From: an uncultured bacterium
GTDB taxonomy: Bacteria > DUMJ01
Direction of reading: 5' to 3'
Length of the DNA stretch: 64,000 nt
Assembly (NCBI GenBank): GCA_937958695.1
Contig: CALGNK010000002.1
Span: 1-64,000 of the forward strand
Positions within the stretch are counted from its first letter, which is position 1. Each line of letters starts with the position of its first letter. Shown here piece by piece: positions 8,006 through 16,692 of this stretch. Below the pieces are notes generated by a model. That model was not told where the DNA came from and made no database searches. It worked only from the letters and a program-made list of their open reading frames with translations. The position numbers and the translations under genes were made by a program.

Positions 8006-8728
8006 ATGAAGATTGAACGTATTTTATGGTCAGTAATACTAGGTATAAGCTTGATTATTAGTGCTATTGTAGGATCTTATACTTTTTATAGGGTAAAGTC
8101 ATTAGAGAATACCCTTAGTGTAACTGGCTCAGCTAGGGTAAAGGTAAAATCAGATATAGTAAAGTGGGTGGGAGAATTTAGTAGAAACATCCCAGAGGAC
8201 TCTTTAAAGAAAGGTTATCAGCAGATGAATAGAGATTTAAATAAGGTCTTAGAGTTCTATAAGGAAAATGGGATTGATATTAAAGACCTAATAATATCTC
8301 CAGTATCTGTTGAGAAACCTTGGATATATAACCAGAATCTTCCAAGAGAATACATCCTAAGTCAGACTGTGGAGATTCAATCTAATGATATTGAAAAGAT
8401 AACTCATTTGGCAAAGAATTTTCAGAGACTTCTAGATGAAGGAGTGTTATTCTCTACTCAATCTCTTGAATATTATTATTCCAAACTTCCAGAACTGAGG
8501 GTAACTTTACTTACAGAAGCTATGAGTGATGCTAGAGCTAGAGCTGAAAGGATTGCTCAAAGCACAGGGCAGAAAGTGGGGAGTTTGAAGTCTGCGAGTA
8601 TGGGAGTAGTTCAGGTACTAGCACCAAATTCAACAGAAGTAAGTGATTATGGAACTTACGATACGTCTACTATCGATAAAGAAGTAATGGTGGCGGTTAG
8701 AGCAGTGTTTGTATTGGAGACGAAATAG
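8006..8728 (+). CDS. SIMPL (DUF541) domain protein, membrane anchored
   Basis: A 240-residue protein with one N-terminal membrane segment (about residues 8-27, WSVILGISLIISAIVGSYTF) and an extracytoplasmic SIMPL/DUF541 domain, recognised by the opening NTLSVTGSARVKVKSDIVKW and the later SDARARAERIAQSTGQKVGSLKSASMG. SIMPL proteins such as YggE/BP26 form rings and are linked to envelope stress, but their biochemical role is not settled. GAGGAGGTAGGT precedes the ATG. It appears to have its own promoter. Confidence 0.85.
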   Translation: MKIERILWSVILGISLIISAIVGSYTFYRVKSLENTLSVTGSARVKVKSDIVKWVGEFSRNIPEDSLKKGYQQMNRDLNKVLEFYKENGIDIKDLIISPVSVEKPWIYNQNLPREYILSQTVEIQSNDIEKITHLAKNFQRLLDEGVLFSTQSLEYYYSKLPELRVTLLTEAMSDARARAERIAQSTGQKVGSLKSASMGVVQVLAPNSTEVSDYGTYDTSTIDKEVMVAVRAVFVLETK

Positions 8729-8773
8729 AAAGATATTATAAAGGATTTTTAGAAAACTTAGGAGGTGTTCTAA

Positions 8774-9283
8774 TTGGCGCATAAAGTTATTTCTCTAGAA
8801 AATCTTTTGATTAATCCATTTAATCTTATAGGAAAGGATTGGATGCTCATATCTAGTGGGGATATGAGCTCCTTTAATATGATGACTGCAGGTTGGGGCA
8901 GTTTAGGGATCTTATGGGGTAGAAAGGTTGCCTTCTGTTTTATAAGGCCAACTAGATATACATATAAATTTGCCAATGAAAATGAGTATTTTACACTCTC
9001 ATTTTTCTCTGAAGAGTATAAAGAGGCGCTCAATATATGTGGAAGATATTCAGGGCGAGATGTTGACAAAGTTAAACTTAGTGGTTTAGTTCCTGTAGAA
9101 GATGAGGATTATAGGACAGTCTATTTTGATCAAGCAAGGCTAGTTTTTATCTGCAGAAAGATATATCATCAAGATATAAATCCAGAGAACTTTTTAGATG
9201 ATAGTATACATAATAATTATCCAATGAAAGACTATCATAGGATGTTTGTTGGTGAGATTGTAAAAGCTTTGGAGAAGAGATGA
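8774..9283 (+). CDS. Flavin reductase-like FMN-binding protein
   Basis: A 169-residue split-barrel flavin-binding protein. The segment from WMLISSGDMSSFNMMTAGWG through RKVAFCFIRPTRYTY and YFTLSFF matches the flavin reductase-like fold, in which FMN sits between strands near the conserved T/S-x-W/G region. The start is TTG at 8774, supported by GGAGGTGTTC upstream. The stop overlaps the next gene by 4 bases, implying translational coupling to the GH10-like hydrolase. Proteins of this type in anaerobes often act as small electron carriers; the partner is not evident. Confidence 0.8.
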   Translation: MAHKVISLENLLINPFNLIGKDWMLISSGDMSSFNMMTAGWGSLGILWGRKVAFCFIRPTRYTYKFANENEYFTLSFFSEEYKEALNICGRYSGRDVDKVKLSGLVPVEDEDYRTVYFDQARLVFICRKIYHQDINPENFLDDSIHNNYPMKDYHRMFVGEIVKALEKR

Positions 9284-10260
9284 TACTGGGAATCTTTGGC
9301 TCGCCAGAGGTTATATGGAATCGGGGTGAATCCCTTAGGGATTATAATATCAACTCTGTATTTGTAAGCTATAAAAATCTTAGTAAAGACATAATAGATA
9401 GAATTCGTAAAGAAGGGGCAAGGGTCTATGCTGAGATAGGTATATTCGTTGGTAAAGATATTGTGGAAGAGTATTCAGATTTAGCCCCAATCGGTTTAGA
9501 TGGAAAACCTTTAACTCCTATCAAGTGGTATATGGGTATAAATCCTGCTATAGATTGGTATAGAGAGAAGAAACTGAAAGATATTAGAGGGATTTTAGAA
9601 GAATTTGATATAGATGGACTATGGCTTGATTTTATAAGATACCCCTGCCATTGGGAGGTTTTAAGCCCAAAACTTGAACAATCTTCTTTTGATGAGGTAT
9701 CACTAAGAAAGTTTGAAGAGTATATAGGTATCCCTGTGCCTGGAATAACAGCTCAAGACAAAGCTAGGTGGATATTAGATAACAGATTAGAAGAATGGAC
9801 TAGATGGAAATGTGAACAGATTACATCTTTCTGTAGAGATACTAGAGAGATAGTAAAAGATATTAACCCCGATGTTATACTTGGTATCTTCTCTGTTCCT
9901 TGGAGAGAAGATCAGTTTGATGGAGCTATCTTTAAGATTATTGCGCAGGACTTTAAGGCTTTATCAAGTTACATAGATGTATTCTCTCCAATGGTTTACC
10001 ATCTTATGTGTGGATTTACTGTAGATTGGATAAGGGATTATTCTCTCTATCTAAAAGATAAAACTAAAAAGATTGTAGTACCAATTGTACAGGCGGTAGA
10101 TGAGCCCTCAAGGATAGATAATCTTGAAGATATTATAATGGTATCTCTAGATGGAGGTCTTGATGGAGTTATAGTTTTTACAGCTCAGGCTGTATTTGAG
10201 GATGAGACAAAGATAGAGGCACTTAGAAGATCTTTCTTAAGTATAAAAGGAGCAATATAG
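9280..10260 (+). CDS. Putative family-10-like glycoside hydrolase
   Basis: A 326-residue TIM-barrel protein with no signal peptide. FDIDGLWLDFIRYP (about residues 107-120) matches the GxxxDxxRYP motif of GHL10/DUF187-type putative glycoside hydrolases, whose Asp is thought to be catalytic. YIDVFSPMVYH and GLDGVIVFTAQA are typical later barrel strands. It overlaps the flavin reductase-like gene by 4 bases (ATGA). The substrate is unknown. It is convergent with ygiQ, 11 bases away. Confidence 0.65.
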   Translation: MILGIFGSPEVIWNRGESLRDYNINSVFVSYKNLSKDIIDRIRKEGARVYAEIGIFVGKDIVEEYSDLAPIGLDGKPLTPIKWYMGINPAIDWYREKKLKDIRGILEEFDIDGLWLDFIRYPCHWEVLSPKLEQSSFDEVSLRKFEEYIGIPVPGITAQDKARWILDNRLEEWTRWKCEQITSFCRDTREIVKDINPDVILGIFSVPWREDQFDGAIFKIIAQDFKALSSYIDVFSPMVYHLMCGFTVDWIRDYSLYLKDKTKKIVVPIVQAVDEPSRIDNLEDIIMVSLDGGLDGVIVFTAQAVFEDETKIEALRRSFLSIKGAI

Positions 10261-10271
10261 AATATATTTGG

Positions 10272-12041
10272 CTATAAAGCTTTGAACAGTTCATTTATAG
10301 GAAATGGTATTTTGTTTTTATGTCTTAGAAGAAATTCTCTGTTGTTTATATCTCTATACTGTACTAATGCCCTCTGAAGTCTTCGCTCTTCGTAGGTCTT
10401 TGCTACATAGATCTTCTCCTTTCTTAACGTATGATATTCGGTGTAAAAGGCACAGGAAGCTGGCGTAAGCGGAAGTGGTGTATAGTCTTGTATCTGCTCT
10501 AAGTAATGTCCTAACCCTTTTACATACATAGCAAGGTCCCATGCATCCTTTAAAGTGGCTCCTGGATGAGAAGATATAAAGTATGGAATAATATATATTT
10601 CTTTTCCTAGCTTTCTTATAACTCTTTTAAAAATAGAGGTGAATCTTTCATAGATTTCAAATCTAGGTTTTTTCATAATTTCAAGGATATGTTCTTTGAT
10701 ATGTTCGGGGGCAACAGATAGATGACCTCCTATATAACCCTCTCTAACTATCTCCTTTATATATTCCTCATCTTTTATTGCTAGGTCATATCTTATCCCA
10801 GAGGCGATAAATATATGTTTTACTCCAGGAATCTCTCTAATCATTTTTAGAAGTTTTAGTTGATATGAGTAGTCTATCTCCAAATTTTCACAGATCTCAG
10901 GGAATAAACATTCTTTATCCAAGCAGGACCCAGGAACTCCATAAATCTTACATCTCAATTTATACATATTGGCAGTTGGCCCACCTACATCACTAATAGT
11001 GCCTCTAAAGTCTTTTAGTTTGGTTATGTTATACACTTCTTTTAGTATAGATTCTTCACTCCTAGAAATTACCTGCCAACCTTGGTGAAGATTTAGAGAG
11101 CAGAATGTACAGCTACCAAAACATCCCCTATGAGAAGTGATAGAAGTCATTACCGTTTTTAATGCGGGAATCTCTTCTTTATAAAAGGGGTGTGATGCCC
11201 TTTGAAATGGCAATAAATATATAGAATCTAAGTCTTGAGAGGTATAAATAGGTGGTGGATTTTGAACTATATATCTTCTCCCATCCCTTTGAACCAGGAT
11301 TTTTCTCTTTTTTATCCCCTCTAGAAGTAACATCTGAAAATCGAAATATCTATCCTTGTCTTGGGATACCTCATCAAACGATGGGAGCATTGTATAATAT
11401 TTATCTCTGAAGAGTTCATTGAATTCTTTTTCGTTTACTACATAGACGATACCTGGAATTTGATATATCTCATACCAGGGCTTTCCTAAGGCAAGCTTCT
11501 TAGCGATCTCTACTATCTGTTTCTCACCCATACCATAGACGATTATCTTTGCCCTGGAATCTAATATGATAGAGTGTCTAACCTTATCATCCCAAAAATC
11601 GTAATGAGAGAATCTTCTTAGACTTGACTCAAGCCCTCCCAGTATGATTGGAACCTCTGGATAAATTTCGTGAACAATATTGGAATAGACTATCGTGGCT
11701 CTGTCTGGTCTTTTACCAGGTAATCCCCCCGGAGTATAGGCATCTTCTTTCCTTCTTCTCTTATTAGGAGTGTAATTTGCAACTAATGAATCGATACTTC
11801 CTGCGGTGATGCCAAAGAAGAGTCTAGGTCTTCCTAAAGCCTTAAAAGATTCTTTATCTTTCCAATTGGGCTGTGGGATAATTCCCACTCTAAATCCATA
11901 GCTTTCTAAAACCCTTCCAATTACTGCAGAGCCAAAGGACGGATGATCAACATAGGCATCACCTGTAATTATAACTATATCTAGCTCATCCCAACCCTTA
12001 CTCTTAGCCTCCTCTAGAGTGATGGGTAAGAATTTAACCAT
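10272..12041 (-). CDS. ygiQ: YgiQ family radical SAM protein
   Basis: A 589-residue UPF0313/YgiQ protein. The N-terminal cobalamin-binding-like region begins with LPITLEEAKSKGWDELDIVIITGDAYVDHPSFGSA, a family signature, followed by a radical SAM core with the 4Fe-4S ligands in RGCFGSCTFCSL (CxxxCxxC). The C-terminal PLPLTPASCAFYTEYHTL segment is also typical. Length is normal. The function of YgiQ is not established. It is transcribed alone, convergent with the preceding plus-strand cluster and divergent from the diguanylate cyclase. No strong Shine-Dalgarno lies at standard spacing; GGAG is about 14 bases before the ATG. Confidence 0.9.
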   Translation of the reverse strand: MVKFLPITLEEAKSKGWDELDIVIITGDAYVDHPSFGSAVIGRVLESYGFRVGIIPQPNWKDKESFKALGRPRLFFGITAGSIDSLVANYTPNKRRRKEDAYTPGGLPGKRPDRATIVYSNIVHEIYPEVPIILGGLESSLRRFSHYDFWDDKVRHSIILDSRAKIIVYGMGEKQIVEIAKKLALGKPWYEIYQIPGIVYVVNEKEFNELFRDKYYTMLPSFDEVSQDKDRYFDFQMLLLEGIKKRKILVQRDGRRYIVQNPPPIYTSQDLDSIYLLPFQRASHPFYKEEIPALKTVMTSITSHRGCFGSCTFCSLNLHQGWQVISRSEESILKEVYNITKLKDFRGTISDVGGPTANMYKLRCKIYGVPGSCLDKECLFPEICENLEIDYSYQLKLLKMIREIPGVKHIFIASGIRYDLAIKDEEYIKEIVREGYIGGHLSVAPEHIKEHILEIMKKPRFEIYERFTSIFKRVIRKLGKEIYIIPYFISSHPGATLKDAWDLAMYVKGLGHYLEQIQDYTPLPLTPASCAFYTEYHTLRKEKIYVAKTYEERRLQRALVQYRDINNREFLLRHKNKIPFPINELFKAL

Positions 12042-12177
12042 AGTGTCTATAGATACTCCTCTATTTAAAATTATTAACTTTCATCTTTCCCCCTTATTTT
12101 AACACTAACGCTAGGAAACAATCTAATTTCTGGTAGATTATTTTGAGGAAGATCTGATCGATTGCAGCCTTAAGTTT

Positions 12178-12206
12178 TGTTTTTTGAATTATTGTGATAA
12201 TATTAT
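12178..12206 (+). promoter_or_regulatory. Candidate promoter for the diguanylate cyclase
   Basis: TTGTTT at 12178-12183 and TATTAT at 12201-12206 are separated by 17 bases. A transcript would begin near 12213, which excludes the in-frame GTG at 12194 as a start and favours the ATG at 12233. Confidence 0.4.
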
Positions 12207-12232
12207 ACTTATTAGTAGATAGGAATGCCTTT

Positions 12233-13204
12233 ATGAACCCTCTTAAGTATAAAGAAGACTTGCATATATACAATGATATAAAAAAAGAGGTGCGCAGTAT
12301 GCGAATAATTACTGCGCTTTTCTTTGCAGTGCCTTATATTTTGCTAGCAAAGGATAATAGATATTTCTATTTAACCCTTCTTTTTGGATTTATCTTTTTA
12401 TTGGTTCAGGTATTAAAGGTTAAATCTCCGTGGATACCAGTAGTATTAACCTTATTGCTTAATGTTTCTATAGTAGCTACTACAGGTATTCAGAGAAGCC
12501 CATTTATGTTTTTATTTCTTCTTCCTGTTATAACCCATGGAATAGAAAGAGAGCTTAATTGGGCTTTAAGAGTAGCTTTTATAAATGTGGTATTTCTGGT
12601 TATCTTTGAGATATACTCTGCTATTACTGGAGATTTCTTTGGTGTAGGATACATAAGTAGTGTCATAGTTCTTATGTATTATTTATCAAAAATTATAGTG
12701 GAGGCTCAAGGATCTATACTTTCCTACGCTACAGATATGAAAGAGAAAGCTTATCTAGATCCTCTTACAGGTCTTTATAATAGGAGAGCTCTTGAGGAAT
12801 ATATCAATAGTATGATTCTTAATAAAGTTCCTTTTACTTTAGTAATGTGTGATCTGGATGAATTTAAAAGATATAACGATACCTATGGACATCAAGCAGG
12901 AGATATGATGCTTAAGAAGTTCGCAGATATTTTGAAGACTTCTATTAGGTCTTCAGATTTAAGTTTTAGATACGGAGGAGATGAATTTGTTATACTTCTA
13001 CTAGGAGAACTGGAGAATTTAACTCCTTTATATGACAGGATAAAGAATAAACTAAAGGAACAGTCAAACGATATAGGCGTATCTTTTGGGGTAGCTATCT
13101 TTCCAAAAGATGGAAAATCTCTAGATAGAATAATTTCTATTGCTGATAACTCTTTGTATGAAAAGAAGAAGAGTTTGAACAATAGAAACATCAGTTCCTT
13201 TTAA
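12233..13204 (+). CDS. Membrane diguanylate cyclase (GGDEF)
   Basis: A 323-residue protein with about five to six hydrophobic segments (residues 24-155) followed by a complete GGDEF domain. DPLTGLYNRR, the metal-binding Asp in VMCDLDEFKRYND and the intact active site RYGGDEF (GGDEF at 248-252) predict synthesis of c-di-GMP from two GTP. An RSSD sequence at 239-242, exactly five residues before GGDEF, is a consensus inhibitory I-site, so product inhibition is expected. The start is ATG 12233 with AGGA 8 bases upstream; ATG 12299, with AGAGGTG upstream, is a credible alternative. The membrane part has no recognised sensor name. It could supply the signal for the c-di-GMP receptor at 61978-62832. 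Confidence 0.88.
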   Translation: MNPLKYKEDLHIYNDIKKEVRSMRIITALFFAVPYILLAKDNRYFYLTLLFGFIFLLVQVLKVKSPWIPVVLTLLLNVSIVATTGIQRSPFMFLFLLPVITHGIERELNWALRVAFINVVFLVIFEIYSAITGDFFGVGYISSVIVLMYYLSKIIVEAQGSILSYATDMKEKAYLDPLTGLYNRRALEEYINSMILNKVPFTLVMCDLDEFKRYNDTYGHQAGDMMLKKFADILKTSIRSSDLSFRYGGDEFVILLLGELENLTPLYDRIKNKLKEQSNDIGVSFGVAIFPKDGKSLDRIISIADNSLYEKKKSLNNRNISSF

Positions 13205-13213
13205 AGAAAACTA

Positions 13214-13242
13214 TTGCATCTCTTGACCTTACCTTGTATAAT
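13214..13242 (+). promoter_or_regulatory. Promoter of the arginine operon
   Basis: TTGCAT at 13214-13219 and a perfect TATAAT at 13237-13242 are spaced by 17 bases. The argG start is at 13272, so the leader is only about 23 bases and carries GGAGGG. No clear ARG box palindrome is visible around it. Confidence 0.65.
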
Positions 13243-13271
13243 TAATCAGAATATAAACTTGGAGGGAAAAG

Positions 13272-14471
13272 ATGGCAAAGAGAGTAGTTTTAGCCTATTC
13301 AGGAGGTCTTGATACTTCTGTTGCCATAAGGTGGATTCAAGAAAGATATAATGCAGAAGTTATTACTCTTACCCTAGATATGGGTCAGCCAATAGACCTT
13401 GAGGCTGTAAGAAAGAAAGCTCTAGATATTGGTGCAAAAGATGCGGTAGTTGTTGATGCTAAAGAGGTATTTGTAAACCACTATGTAAAAAGGGTAATAA
13501 AGGCAAATGCGCTCTATGAGGGTAAATACCCCCTTTCTACTTCAATAACTAGACCGTTAATAGCAAGAGAACTGGTAAAGACAGCTAGGATGTACGGAGC
13601 AGATGCGGTGGCACATGGTTGTACTGGTAAAGGGAATGACCAGGTAAGGATTGAGGTATCTGTAAGGGCTTTAGACCCAAATTTAGAGATCATAGCTCCT
13701 ATAAGAGAGTGGGGATTTTCAAGAGAGGAAGAGATAGATTACGCTGAGAAACATGGCATTCCTGTTCCCGTTACTAAAAAGTCTCCTTACAGTATAGATG
13801 AAAACCTTTGGGGTAGGAGCATAGAATCTGGTATCTTAGAAGATTTGAAGGTAGAACCACCGGAGGATCCATTTGTTTGGACTAGATCTCCTATGTCTGC
13901 TCCGGATGAGCCTGAATATGTAGAGATAGGATTTGAAAGAGGCATACCTGTCTCTTTAAATGGGAAAGATCTTCCTCTAATAGAGATTATTACCGCCCTT
14001 AATTCTCTAGCTGGCCTTCATGGAGTTGGGAGAATAGATATGATAGAGGACCGTCTTGTTGGTATAAAGTCTAGGGAGGTTTACGAAGTTCCTGCTGCTA
14101 CAGTTATAATATATGCCCATAGGGAATTGGAACATCTAGTAATGGAACGTAATCTCTTATTCTTAAAGAATAGTCTAGAGAATGAATATGCAAAGCTTAT
14201 ATATGATGGTTTATGGTTCTCTCATATGAGAGAAGCTCTTGAAGCCTTCTTTGACGTGACACAAGAAGTGGTAAATGGGACTATTAGGCTAAAGCTTTAT
14301 AAGGGAAATATTATTGTATCTCAGAGAAGTTCTCCATTCTCTCTATACGAAAGATCTTTGGCTACTTATGAAAAGGGTGATATCTTTGACCAGAAAAAGG
14401 CAGAAGGTTTCATATATATATGGGGATTGCCTCTAAGCTCTTCAGCTAGAAAGCGAGGAAAGAAGCCTTGA
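13272..14471 (+). CDS. argG: Argininosuccinate synthase
   Basis: A 399-residue enzyme that joins citrulline and aspartate using ATP, the penultimate step of arginine synthesis. The N-terminal ATP pyrophosphatase P-loop AYSGGLDTSV is intact, and GCTGKGNDQVRIE is the citrulline/aspartate site. Length matches the family. First gene of an arginine-carbamoyl phosphate operon; its TGA stop overlaps the TTG start of argC. It sits directly behind a TTGCAT-17-TATAAT promoter with GGAGGG before the ATG. Confidence 0.97.
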   Translation: MAKRVVLAYSGGLDTSVAIRWIQERYNAEVITLTLDMGQPIDLEAVRKKALDIGAKDAVVVDAKEVFVNHYVKRVIKANALYEGKYPLSTSITRPLIARELVKTARMYGADAVAHGCTGKGNDQVRIEVSVRALDPNLEIIAPIREWGFSREEEIDYAEKHGIPVPVTKKSPYSIDENLWGRSIESGILEDLKVEPPEDPFVWTRSPMSAPDEPEYVEIGFERGIPVSLNGKDLPLIEIITALNSLAGLHGVGRIDMIEDRLVGIKSREVYEVPAATVIIYAHRELEHLVMERNLLFLKNSLENEYAKLIYDGLWFSHMREALEAFFDVTQEVVNGTIRLKLYKGNIIVSQRSSPFSLYERSLATYEKGDIFDQKKAEGFIYIWGLPLSSSARKRGKKP

Positions 14472-15508
14472 TAAATGTAGCTATATGGGGAGCAACTGGT
14501 TATACAGGGATAGAGTTGTTTAGAGTCCTTTTAAACCATCCAGAGGTAAAGATAAAGTATATATTTAGTCATACATACTCAGGAGAAAGTTTCAGCACTA
14601 TATATCCCCATCTAGAAAGATTTGAGCCTATAGCTCTTACTAACGAAGAAGAGTATGAAAGGATTAAGGATAAAGATTTTGATGTAGCCTTCTTAGCTCT
14701 TCCTGCTGGTATTAGTGCTGAGAGAACCAACCTTTTAATTCACTCTGGGAAGCGAGTAATAGACATTGGTTCTGACTTTAGATTAAAGAATATATCAGAT
14801 TATAAAAAGTGGTATGACTTTGAACATCGGTATCCAGAGCTTGTCAGTGAAGCAGTTTATGGAATCCCTGAGTTGAATAGAGAAAAGATAAGGAATGCTA
14901 AGATAGTTGCTAATCCCGGATGTTATCCAACAAGTTTTCTGTTAGGTATAGCTCCTATATTAAAGAACAAACTTCTTGAAGGGGATTGGCTATATGTGGA
15001 TTCAAAATCAGGCACTTCTGGAGCTGGAAGAAAAGGTACTATAGATATGAGCTTCTCAGAGATATTTGAGAATGTCAAACCTTATAATGTAGGTAAGCAT
15101 AGACATATACCAGAGATGGAGCAAGAGGCAAGCTTAATGGCTGGAAGAAATATTAAGGTTGCCTTTACACCACAGCTGATACCTATCTCTAGGGGAATAC
15201 TGACTACAATATACGCACCTCTTAATGAAAGGATGAGTATAGAGAATCTCTACGAGACTTATAAAAACTTTTATAGAGATTCTTATTTTGTCCGTATAAT
15301 GCCTATGGGACAGTTTCCCTCTACGAAAGGTGTGAGGGGTTCCAATTTCTGTGATATTGGTATCTCTGTTCAAGAGGGTGTTGCTATAATAACTTCTGCT
15401 ATAGATAACCTTGTAAAGGGAGCTAGTGGACAGGCAGTTCAGAATATGAACATTATGTTTGGTTTAGAAGAAAATCTTGGACTTGATATAGCGCCTTTGT
15501 ACCCATGA
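14468..15508 (+). CDS. argC: N-acetyl-gamma-glutamyl-phosphate reductase
   Basis: A 346-residue NADPH-dependent reductase converting N-acetylglutamyl phosphate to the semialdehyde. The Rossmann motif IWGATGYTGIELFRVL opens the protein and the catalytic Cys lies in VANPGCYPTS. GKHRHIPEMEQE contains the conserved substrate-binding His. The start is TTG 14468, overlapping the argG stop (TTGA), with GAGGAAAG about 10 bases upstream. It overlaps argJ by 4 bases. Confidence 0.96.
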   Translation: MINVAIWGATGYTGIELFRVLLNHPEVKIKYIFSHTYSGESFSTIYPHLERFEPIALTNEEEYERIKDKDFDVAFLALPAGISAERTNLLIHSGKRVIDIGSDFRLKNISDYKKWYDFEHRYPELVSEAVYGIPELNREKIRNAKIVANPGCYPTSFLLGIAPILKNKLLEGDWLYVDSKSGTSGAGRKGTIDMSFSEIFENVKPYNVGKHRHIPEMEQEASLMAGRNIKVAFTPQLIPISRGILTTIYAPLNERMSIENLYETYKNFYRDSYFVRIMPMGQFPSTKGVRGSNFCDIGISVQEGVAIITSAIDNLVKGASGQAVQNMNIMFGLEENLGLDIAPLYP

Positions 15509-16692
15509 GTATAACATTCCCTAAAGGATTTTTCGCTAATGGAATACATTGTGGGATAAAGAAGGAGGGGTTAGATTTAGGTCTACTTATAAGTACCTGT
15601 GTAGCCAAAGCTAGTGGAATGTTCACTACAAATCAGGTAAAGTCTCCATCAGTAGTGATAACTTCTGAAAGACTAAAGTTAGGCATATTAAGGGGCATTA
15701 TAGCAAATAGTGGATGTGCTAATGCATGTACAGGGAACCAAGGATTTTTAGATGCAGAGGCTATATTAGACGAGCTTGGAAGTCTTCTAAAGGAAGACTC
15801 TAAACTACTAGGTATAGCTTCTACTGGAGTTATAGGTAAAAGGCTTCCTGTGGATAAGATATTAGAAGGCTTACCTCTTCTTATAGATGGCTTAAGTAAA
15901 GAGGCTGGAACGCTCTTTGAACGGGCAATAATGACAACTGATAGGGTAGTAAAGGAGGTGCAAACCTCCTTTTTTTATAATGGAGTAACTGTAAGGATAG
16001 GCGCCTGCGCTAAGGGCTCAGGTATGATACATCCAAACCTGGCAACTCTACTATGCTTTATTACAACAGATATGGAGATAGATAAAGAACTACTCAAAAT
16101 AGCCCTAAAGTCTGCAGTTGATGTTTCTCTAAATGCAATTACCATAGATAAAGATATGAGTACAAATGATAGTGTTATCGCCCTTGCAAATGGTAAGGCT
16201 GATAATATAGAGATAAAGGAGACAAGTGAAAAAGGATTTGTTCTATTCAGAGATGCTCTAAAAGAGATAATGATTGAGCTTGCTAAGAAGATAGCAAAGG
16301 ACGGAGAAGGGGCTGAAAAGCTTATAGAGGTGGAGGTTATAGGAGCAGAAACTGAAGAACAGGCAATAAGAATGGCCAGAGCTGTAGTAGGAAGTAATCT
16401 TTTTAAATCAGCTATTTGGGGAAAAGAGATAAATTGGGGAAGAATAATGAGTTCACTAGGAGCTAATCCAGATCCGTTTGACCCTCAAAAGGTAAGTATA
16501 TTCTTTGGGGATGTTAAGTTGGTAGAGAATGGTGTTGGTATTGACTTTGATGAGCATAGAGTAATTAAGATATTAGAAGGTAAGGAGGTGCCGATAAAGA
16601 TAATCGTTGGAGAAGGGAAAGCCCGAGGAAGAGCTTGGGGATGTGACCTTACTCCAGATTATGTGTTCATAAACGGAAGTTATCTCTCATGA
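15505..16692 (+). CDS. argJ: Bifunctional ornithine acetyltransferase / N-acetylglutamate synthase
   Basis: A 395-residue ArgJ, an N-terminal-nucleophile enzyme that self-cleaves into two subunits. The processing site is in GSGMIHPNLATLL, with the Thr of the ATLL-type motif becoming the nucleophile. GACAKGSGMI forms the oxyanion-hole region and the protein ends in the conserved DYVFINGSYLS-type tail. ArgJ recycles acetyl groups, so argE and possibly argA are not needed. Both ends overlap neighbours by 4 bases (argC, argB). An intrinsic-terminator-like hairpin lies within the reading frame at 15951-15976, just upstream of the processing-site codons. Confidence 0.96.
   Translation: MSITFPKGFFANGIHCGIKKEGLDLGLLISTCVAKASGMFTTNQVKSPSVVITSERLKLGILRGIIANSGCANACTGNQGFLDAEAILDELGSLLKEDSKLLGIASTGVIGKRLPVDKILEGLPLLIDGLSKEAGTLFERAIMTTDRVVKEVQTSFFYNGVTVRIGACAKGSGMIHPNLATLLCFITTDMEIDKELLKIALKSAVDVSLNAITIDKDMSTNDSVIALANGKADNIEIKETSEKGFVLFRDALKEIMIELAKKIAKDGEGAEKLIEVEVIGAETEEQAIRMARAVVGSNLFKSAIWGKEINWGRIMSSLGANPDPFDPQKVSIFFGDVKLVENGVGIDFDEHRVIKILEGKEVPIKIIVGEGKARGRAWGCDLTPDYVFINGSYLS
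15951..15976 (+). terminator. Intrinsic-terminator-like hairpin inside argJ
   Basis: AAAGGAGGT and ACCTCCTTT form a perfect 9-bp stem closed by a GCAA tetraloop (GNRA class), and a run of seven T (15970-15976) overlaps the end of the stem and continues past it. It lies in frame within argJ, encoding KEVQTSFF. By structure it is a better terminator than any intergenic one in the window, so it may cause partial transcript loss before argB-argD-carAB. Confidence 0.6.

Noticed and set aside
12194-12232. GTG start for the diguanylate cyclase
   Set aside because: It falls inside the predicted promoter and has no ribosome binding site.
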